Source of the DNA: Chryseobacterium gleum | GTDB lineage: Bacteria; Bacteroidota; Bacteroidia; UBA10329 | Length of the DNA stretch: 10,988 nt | Direction: 5' to 3' | Assembly (NCBI GenBank): GCA_945874195.1 | Contig: CAMCFW010000036.1 | Coordinates: forward strand, 1-10,988 | Part shown: one piece after another, positions 7,401-10,988 of the stretch | Layout: the number at the start of each line of letters is the position of its first letter | Numbering within the stretch: position 1 is the first letter of the stretch | Position numbers and translations under genes: made by a program | The notes under the pieces: model-generated | Told to the model about the DNA's origin: nothing | Seen by the model: the letters and a program-made list of their open reading frames with translations, nothing else | The model's database searches: none

Positions 7401-8000
7401 GGTGGGCGAAGCCAAGAGGTAGACAAGGAAGTTCCGCTCTATAAGGTGGAGAATCAAGGTCATATCCATTACGGAAAAGGTAGCCTCATTCTGTTTGCCT
7501 TGCAGGACTACATTGGCGAAGCGAAGGTGAATCTGGCCATGCGCAACTATTTGGATGAGTTCAAGCATGTGGGGCCGCCCTATTCCACTTCGCTCGATTT
7601 TCTAAAACATTTGGAGCCACAAGTGCCCGATTCGTTGAAATACCTCATCAACGATTGGTTCAAGGAGATAACACTTTATGACAACCGCGTGAAAGAAGCG
7701 ACCTATAAGAAATTGGACAGTGGCAAATATGAACTGACCATGAAGGTAGAATCGGTGAAGATGCGAGCCGATACCATGGGCAACGAGTCCATATTCCAAA
7801 TGAATGATTGGGTGGACATCGGTGTGCTTGATGGCGAAGAGAAGAAGCTCATCTACCAGAAGCGGGTGAAGATCGATCGGCCCGAAATGACCTTTACATT
7901 CACGTTGGACACGATTCCGGCCAAGGCGGCCATCGATCCGCGTAGGCTCTTAGTGGACCGTGTGTTTGACGATAACGTAAAGGTGGTCTCCACAGAATAA
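4425..8000 (+). CDS. ABC-2 permease fused to a periplasmic M1-family metallopeptidase
   Basis: This 1191-residue protein joins two ABC-2 permease halves to an M1 aminopeptidase-like domain. The first half (about 1-265) has roughly six membrane segments. A charged linker rich in Lys/Glu (about 268-300) follows and looks cytoplasmic. The second half (about 320-540) has another six or so segments. A basic loop precedes a final helix at about 569-588, so by the positive-inside rule the peptidase domain (about 600-1191) is periplasmic. Zinc site: HEMAH with H935, E936 and H939, then SESFAEY, where E959 is the likely third ligand. The usual GAMEN substrate motif is replaced by GTMPYSE (906-912). 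Y1016 in HYGKGS matches the catalytic Tyr of M1 enzymes. This fusion is known in Bacteroidota and some proteobacteria and is usually annotated as permease/M1 aminopeptidase; its substrate is, to my knowledge, undefined. Coupled processing and export or import of peptides is inference. Confidence 0.93.
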   Translation: MFKDFFLAELRYALRQPMLYIFLSLMALMVFGATASDNIVIGGSVGNVFKNAPHVITQFTVIMTIFGLLMATAYFNTAALKDHNAQFNEILFSTPLSKGGYFFGRFFAALVLSTIPMLGVFLGVFLGSILGPAFQWVDADRFGPFYLETFVNNYFLFILPNMFFAGAIVFALANKWKSTVVSFVGALVIIIGYIVAGTLMSDIDNETLGALTDTFGIRAYGLAAKYYTPIEKNTLSPGFTGILLLNRLIWIGVGALILALSYFSFSFQEKNSKVKADKESKRENQALRAKPTVQSVFGSGSTWAQFKSFFYTNFLSIAKSVTFKVLFLFSVIILLANLAGGFEYYGLQSYPLTYKMIDVISGASNIFVIIILVFFSGELVWRDRDSKINEVVDATPHASAISLAAKVLSLITLTSLLQIFFVVCAVLYQLAKGYTRIELNVYLTDLWLSTFPLYAVWSGVMIMIQVVLNNKYVGYFVSILVIFLWSLVMLALDLETNMLAIGSGPSIMYSDMNGFGPGMSGRLWFNFYWFLFSLICIMVAAMLWSRGTVSSFKERLMHASNKMSRGAKAFTLSLVVAFVAVAGFVYYNTKVLNPYETSDELEELTAAFEKKYKKYENVALPKMKDVKYNIAIHPEDRSVFVKADVWLKNETDVTIDSLHLNYDKNWHPKFEMATASLLSDDEEMGWRIYKLSPAMKPGDSLLAHIETSYVPNGFENEVSNTSVIANGTFLNNFQILPSLGYDPNNELSDKNVRKKHGLPQKDRMPQLEQPCGRACDINYLTNGRADLVMVETIISTSADQIAISPGTLIKEWKENGRNHFHYKLDHPSQNFYSFISARFEVARKKWNGVDLEVYYDAKHPMNVEMMLAAMERSLAYYTEHFGPYYHKQCRIIEFPRYASFAQAFPGTMPYSEAIGFVTNLEDEDGNNIIDAVIAHEMAHQWWAHQVVGANMQGGTMMSESFAEYSSLMTMKKTNDDPMKMREFLKYNHDRYLGGRSQEVDKEVPLYKVENQGHIHYGKGSLILFALQDYIGEAKVNLAMRNYLDEFKHVGPPYSTSLDFLKHLEPQVPDSLKYLINDWFKEITLYDNRVKEATYKKLDSGKYELTMKVESVKMRADTMGNESIFQMNDWVDIGVLDGEEKKLIYQKRVKIDRPEMTFTFTLDTIPAKAAIDPRRLLVDRVFDDNVKVVSTE

Positions 8001-8015
8001 GTGCAGCGTGTACTT

Positions 8016-8060
8016 AAAAACAAGAACGGCCCAGCGAATATCGCTGGGCCGTTTGTTTTT
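8016..8060. terminator. Bidirectional intrinsic terminator between convergent genes
   Basis: A perfect 13-base-pair GC-rich stem (8025-8037 with 8041-8053, loop ATA) is flanked by AAAAACA on the left (8016-8022) and TGTTTTT on the right (8054-8060). Read on either strand it gives a hairpin followed by a U-rich tract. It starts 15 bases after the stop of the permease-peptidase gene and ends 15 bases before the stop of the convergent zinc peptidase gene, so it should end both transcripts. Confidence 0.92.
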
Positions 8061-8075
8061 GGTATGTCTGTGGAA

Positions 8076-8777
8076 TCAATCCCTGCTTCCCATGTACCTC
8101 ATTATATAATAGAGGAGTGTGGTGAGCGAGGCCAAAGCAGCAACGATGTAGGTGCGTCCGGCCCAGTTGAGGGCGGTCTTTGCGCCTTCGTGTTCGGCAC
8201 CCCGGGTGAGGCCACTCTGGTTGAGCCAAGCGAGGGCGCGATTGCTGGCGTCCATTTCCACCGGCAATGTAATGACAGAGAACAGCGTGATGGCGGTTTG
8301 AAAAATGATGATCAACAACAACATCTGCGCATAAAGGCCCGAGAAGAATGCCAGAAAGATCATGGCGATGTAAACGAAATTCAAAGCCCTTGAACTGAAG
8401 TTGACAATGGGCACCAACTGCGATCGCATTTGCAACCACGGGTATTCCACGGCATGTTGCACCGCGTGTCCACATTCGTGGGCGGCAACGGCAGCAGCCG
8501 AAACGCTTCGACCAGAATAGACCTCGGGGCTGAGGTTGACGGTCTTGTTGGCCGGGTTGTAGTGGTCGGTGAGTTTGCCGGGAACACTTTCAATCTTCAC
8601 ATCATAGATGTTATTATCGCGAAGCATCTTCTCGGCCACCTGCGCTCCTGTCATTCCAGAACTCAAGGGCATTTTAGAATATTCTTCAAATACAGACTTC
8701 AGGCGTCTGCTGACCAAAAACCCGATGATGGCAAACACGATCACCAGACCTAATAGAACAGGATCAAATCCAAACAT
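8076..8777 (-). CDS. Membrane zinc metallopeptidase, YugP / Zn_peptidase_2 family
   Basis: This 233-residue integral membrane protein belongs to the YugP-type neutral zinc metallopeptidase family. Residues about 6-23 form an N-terminal membrane helix. A soluble segment leads to the zinc motif AAHECGHAVQH with H100, E101 and H104. Two hydrophobic segments follow (about 133-150 and 152-172). Then comes LPVEMDASNRAL, where E174 (and D176) sits at the family's conserved third-ligand region. A last helix spans about 208-228. HExxH beside membrane helices resembles HtpX-like quality-control proteases, but the physiological substrate of YugP proteins is not established, and membrane protein turnover is inference. 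Length is typical. The ATG at 8777 is preceded on the coding strand by an A-rich tract, usual for Bacteroidota starts. The gene converges on the ABC/M1 unit with a shared terminator and diverges from surE. Confidence 0.93.
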   Translation of the reverse strand: MFGFDPVLLGLVIVFAIIGFLVSRRLKSVFEEYSKMPLSSGMTGAQVAEKMLRDNNIYDVKIESVPGKLTDHYNPANKTVNLSPEVYSGRSVSAAAVAAHECGHAVQHAVEYPWLQMRSQLVPIVNFSSRALNFVYIAMIFLAFFSGLYAQMLLLIIIFQTAITLFSVITLPVEMDASNRALAWLNQSGLTRGAEHEGAKTALNWAGRTYIVAALASLTTLLYYIMRYMGSRD

Positions 8778-8805
8778 GACTTTCTTTTTTTAGTTGCGTT
8801 TCGGT

Positions 8806-8858
8806 TGTCAAATGTCATACCACCTGACACACGACAAAGCTATAACCACTTATTGACA
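8806..8858. promoter_or_regulatory. Cluster of TGTCA/TGACA half-sites, possible operator
   Basis: TGTCA occurs at 8806-8810 and 8813-8817, and its reverse complement TGACA at 8825-8829 and 8854-8858. The middle pair forms an inverted repeat with a 7-base spacer. The cluster spans the zinc peptidase -7 element and presumed transcription start, the position expected of a regulator site. No regulator is identified in the window, and chance clustering is possible. Confidence 0.25.
8835..8842 (-). promoter_or_regulatory. Bacteroidota -7 promoter element for the zinc peptidase gene
   Basis: On the minus strand this reads TAGCTTTG, an exact TAnnTTTG match, 57 bases upstream of the ATG at 8777. The leader would be about 50 bases and ends in an A-rich tract just before the start codon. 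No clear -33 element is seen. Confidence 0.5.
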
Positions 8859-8967
8859 TGATTGTGCGGTCGGGTCTGTTAAAAATTCAGTGCGAATCGG
8901 AAAATTTGGCAGTAGACCCATACGAATGGGCATGATCCAACAAACCCTAACAACGGCATCAAGCGCT

Positions 8968-8975
8968 TACCTTTG
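8968..8975 (+). promoter_or_regulatory. Bacteroidota -7 promoter element for surE
   Basis: TACCTTTG is an exact TAnnTTTG match, ending 17 bases before the surE ATG at 8993. Transcription would begin only about 10-13 bases ahead of the start codon, a short leader holding the weak ribosome-binding sequence GGAAG. No TTTG is visible at the -33 distance. An ATG at 8986 is not a gene start: it meets a stop after four codons. Confidence 0.55.
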
Positions 8976-8992
8976 CCTCAAATTAATGGAAG

Positions 8993-9766
8993 ATGCCTAA
9001 GAAACGACCGCTGATACTTGCCGTGAATGATGATGGGATAACTGCACCAGGCATTCAGGCCATGGTGGCTGCCGCGCAGGAATTGGCCGAAGTGGTAGTG
9101 GTGGCGCCAGACAGTCCGCAAAGTGGGATGGGACACGCCATCACGTTGAACAAACCGTTGCGTTTGGACAAGGTGGAATATCATGGAGAAAGCCTTGGTT
9201 ATCAATGCAGCGGAACCCCAGTGGATTGCGTGAAGATCGCCATTGACAAGATCCTGCACCGCAAGCCCGATCTGGTGATCTCGGGAATCAATCATGGAGC
9301 GAACCATTCCATCAATGTGATCTATAGCGGCACCATGTCGGCTGCGATGGAAGGTGCTATCGAGGGTATTCCGTCCGTTGGATTTTCGCTTTTGAATTAT
9401 GCGATGGATGCGGACTTCACGGCATCGAAGCATTTTGTGAAAATGATCATTCGCAACATGCTTCATTTCGGGATGCCGACCGGAACGCTGCTGAATGTGA
9501 ATATTCCCGACCTGCCGTTGGACAAGATAAAAGGCGTGAAGATCTGCCGGCAGGCCAATGCGAAATGGGAAGAGGAATTTGACGAGCGGCTTGATCCGCA
9601 CAATCGGAAATATTATTGGTTGACGGGTGCGTTTGCCAACTACGACAAGGGCGAGGACACGGATGTTTGGGCACTCAATAACGGATATGTTTCAGCCGTT
9701 CCAGTTCAGTTCGACCTAACGGCCCACCACGCCATGCCCCGACTTAACAATTGGGATCTGGTTTAA
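8993..9766 (+). CDS. surE: 5'/3'-nucleotidase SurE
   Basis: This 257-residue SurE phosphatase removes phosphate from nucleoside 5'- and 3'-monophosphates in the cytoplasm, and in other species also from short polyphosphate. The metal site is complete: D13 and D14 in VNDDG, S44 in PDSPQSGMGHA, and N100 in SGINHGAN. All four are offset by five from the ligands known in Thermotoga maritima SurE (D8, D9, S39, N95). Further family blocks are CSGTPVDCV (72-80) and YSGTMSAAMEGA, followed by the C-terminal segment with NVNIPDLP. Length is normal. The ATG at 8993 sits just behind a perfect -7 element and gives the standard short N-terminus before the first beta strand. The gene leads a co-directional run with a small membrane protein and lpxB. 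SurE next to LpxB is, as I recall, common in Bacteroidota; a functional link to lipid A synthesis has not been shown. Confidence 0.97.
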   Translation: MPKKRPLILAVNDDGITAPGIQAMVAAAQELAEVVVVAPDSPQSGMGHAITLNKPLRLDKVEYHGESLGYQCSGTPVDCVKIAIDKILHRKPDLVISGINHGANHSINVIYSGTMSAAMEGAIEGIPSVGFSLLNYAMDADFTASKHFVKMIIRNMLHFGMPTGTLLNVNIPDLPLDKIKGVKICRQANAKWEEEFDERLDPHNRKYYWLTGAFANYDKGEDTDVWALNNGYVSAVPVQFDLTAHHAMPRLNNWDLV

Positions 9767-9804
9767 GAGACAAGGGACAAGAGATAAGGGACAAGAGATA
9801 AGGG
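9767..9804 (+). repeat. Heptanucleotide tandem repeat between surE and the small membrane gene
   Basis: Directly after the surE stop come five heptamers: GAGACAA, GGGACAA, GAGATAA, GGGACAA, GAGATAA, then a partial GGG. They alternate, so the exact period is 14 with one C/T difference in the first copy. The repeat fills nearly the whole 40-base gap, and its last AAGGG lies 2 bases before the ATG at 9807, where it could act as a purine-rich ribosome-binding site. Confidence 0.85.
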
Positions 9805-9806
9805 AA

Positions 9807-10094
9807 ATGAATAAGGACAGCACCATATTAGGTTTGATCATTGGACTTATCGCTCCGATGATCGTCATTCTGGGATTCTGGCTGGTCAGTTTTGGGCAAA
9901 TAAGCCTATATGCCTTTTATAAGTTAATGATCGAGAGCACCAATCTTCCCGGCCTACTATCCATCGGACTGTTGGGCAATCTCGGTGCGTTCTTCGTTTT
10001 CTACCGGATGAAACTGGACGTTTCGGCCCGAGGAGTGATCACCGCCACTTTCCTATACGGTCTAGTTATCGTGATTTTAAAATTCGTTCTATGA
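9807..10094 (+). CDS. Small three-helix membrane protein of unknown function, translationally coupled to lpxB
   Basis: I do not recognise a named family for this 95-residue protein. It has three clear hydrophobic segments: about 8-30 (LGLIIGLIAPMIVILGFWLV), about 48-66 (PGLLSIGLLGNLGAFFVFY), and about 76-94 (GVITATFLYGLVIVILKFVL). Short charged ends and a loop containing YRMKLDVSARG separate them, so it should sit in the inner membrane. Its stop TGA (10092-10094) overlaps the lpxB start ATG (10091-10093), so the two are almost certainly cotranscribed and translationally coupled. The start at 9807 is preceded by the purine-rich end of a heptamer repeat. Position next to lpxB suggests, but does not show, a role at the membrane in lipid A synthesis or envelope homeostasis. 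That it is a real gene is supported by helix regularity, clean coupling and full-length coding between neighbours. Confidence 0.85.
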   Translation: MNKDSTILGLIIGLIAPMIVILGFWLVSFGQISLYAFYKLMIESTNLPGLLSIGLLGNLGAFFVFYRMKLDVSARGVITATFLYGLVIVILKFVL

Positions 10095-10988
10095 AGTTTT
10101 TCGTCATAGCAGGCGAAGCTTCGGGCGATATGCACGGGGCAAATCTTCTGAAAGCCATCAAAGCTCTTTCTCCACAGGCCCGGTTCGAAGGTTTTGGTGG
10201 CGAACGGTTGGAAGCGGCCGGAATGAAGGTTATCCGTGGGTTGGACAAACTCAATTTCATGGGGTTTCTGGAGGTGGTTCAGAATCTTGCAACAGTGCGT
10301 GAAAACTTCCGGATCTGTAAACAGGCTTTGACTGAAAACAAGCCAGATGCCATCATCCTCATCGATTATCCCGGCTTCAACCTACGCATGGCCAAATGGG
10401 CCAAGGAACGAGGCATACACGTGTTCTACTACATATCGCCTCAGGTTTGGGCGTGGAAGGAAGGTCGCGTCAAGCAGATGAAACGGAACATTGACCGATT
10501 GATGGTCATTCTTCCATTCGAGAAGGAATTCTTCGCAAAGCGCGGCATGCAGGTCGATTTTGTGGGTCATCCGTTGATCGATGAGTTGAACGCGAGACGC
10601 CAGATGTCAGATGTGAGGACGGAGAATGTGATCGCGCTATTGCCTGGTTCTCGAAAACAGGAGATCACACACATTCTGCCCGAAATGTTGAAGGCGCAGG
10701 AACGATTTCCTGAATATGAATTCGTGATCGGTAAGGCATCTGGAATAGACGTTCCGTTCTATACAAAGACATTCAAGCTTAGCAGGGCGACACTTTCAGA
10801 CGAAGGAACCTATGCCCTGCTTTCGCGGTCGAGGGCAGCGTTGGTGGCATCGGGAACGGCAACGTTGGAAACCGCGCTGCTGAAAGTGCCGCAAGTGGTG
10901 TGCTACAAGGCGAATGCTCTTTCAATTCGGATCGCACGAAGTTTGATCAAAGTGCCCTACATATCATTAGTGAATCTGATACTGGACC
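10091..10988 (+). CDS. lpxB: Lipid-A-disaccharide synthase LpxB, N-terminal 299 residues, cut by window edge
   Basis: LpxB is the membrane-associated GT19 glycosyltransferase that joins UDP-2,3-diacylglucosamine to lipid X (2,3-diacylglucosamine-1-phosphate), releasing UDP and making lipid A disaccharide on the cytoplasmic face. I translated 299 codons from ATG at 10091 with no stop before the right edge. Family blocks in order are GEASGDMHGANL (8-19), GFGGERLEAAGM (34-45), MGFLEV (57-62), IDYPGFNLRMA (91-101, with the conserved Asp D92), YYISPQVWAWKEGR (113-126), FVGHPL (157-162), LLPGSRKQEI (183-192) and SGTATLETAL (254-263). The start is fixed by the ATGA overlap with the upstream gene and by the GEASGD motif at the normal distance. 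Only the C-terminal portion is missing. A short MSDVR segment (172-176) sits in the variable linker before LLPGSR. Presence of lpxB implies a lipid-A-bearing outer membrane. Confidence 0.97.
   Translation, partial: MKFFVIAGEASGDMHGANLLKAIKALSPQARFEGFGGERLEAAGMKVIRGLDKLNFMGFLEVVQNLATVRENFRICKQALTENKPDAIILIDYPGFNLRMAKWAKERGIHVFYYISPQVWAWKEGRVKQMKRNIDRLMVILPFEKEFFAKRGMQVDFVGHPLIDELNARRQMSDVRTENVIALLPGSRKQEITHILPEMLKAQERFPEYEFVIGKASGIDVPFYTKTFKLSRATLSDEGTYALLSRSRAALVASGTATLETALLKVPQVVCYKANALSIRIARSLIKVPYISLVNLILD

Noticed and set aside
8001..8393. 130-codon plus-strand reading frame beginning at GTG right after the permease-peptidase stop
   Set aside because: It reads through the bidirectional terminator and then antisense through the zinc peptidase gene; composition is a shadow of that gene.
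8853..8858. TTGACA resembling an E. coli -35 box on the plus strand
   Set aside because: Bacteroidota primary sigma factors use the -33/-7 elements instead, no fitting -10 follows, and a perfect TAnnTTTG lies nearer surE.

Overview
This window is chromosomal DNA, very probably from a member of the Bacteroidota (Flavobacteriales or a relative; the genus is not determinable by eye). Four things point there. Perfect copies of the Bacteroidota -7 promoter element TAnnTTTG sit just upstream of four of the seven genes that start here, in five copies in total. Starts are preceded by A-rich rather than strong Shine-Dalgarno sequences. It carries the permease-M1 peptidase fusion that I know from this phylum and some proteobacteria. 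It also has surE and lpxB close together. I see no insertion sequence, phage gene, CRISPR array, tRNA or rRNA.

Left part (1-2634): a dipeptidyl-peptidase-IV-type secreted serine peptidase runs off the left edge on the minus strand. Divergent from it is a GlcD/D-lactate-dehydrogenase-type FAD oxidoreductase. Only 44 bases separate the two starts. Each gene has a perfect -7 element inside that gap, placed so that the two promoters overlap and point at each other.

Middle part (2759-8060): a scramblase/LURP-one-type protein with its own hairpin terminator is followed by a separate two-gene unit with its own promoter. That unit encodes an ABC ATPase and a 1191-residue protein that joins a two-halved ABC-2 permease to a periplasmic M1 metallopeptidase domain. 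A strong bidirectional terminator closes this unit and also the convergent gene to its right.

Right part (8076-10988): a membrane zinc metallopeptidase of the YugP type lies on the minus strand. A 215-base divergent promoter region separates it from surE, an uncharacterised 95-residue three-helix membrane protein, and lpxB (cut by the right edge). The last two overlap by the four bases ATGA. A heptanucleotide tandem repeat fills the gap between surE and the small membrane protein.

Most of the window is ordinary housekeeping and envelope biology: peptide processing, lipid A synthesis and membrane proteostasis. The least characterised parts are the ABC/M1 fusion transporter, the small membrane protein coupled to lpxB, the overlapping promoters at 1183-1210, and the heptamer repeat. 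I do not see a convincing wholly new multi-gene system.
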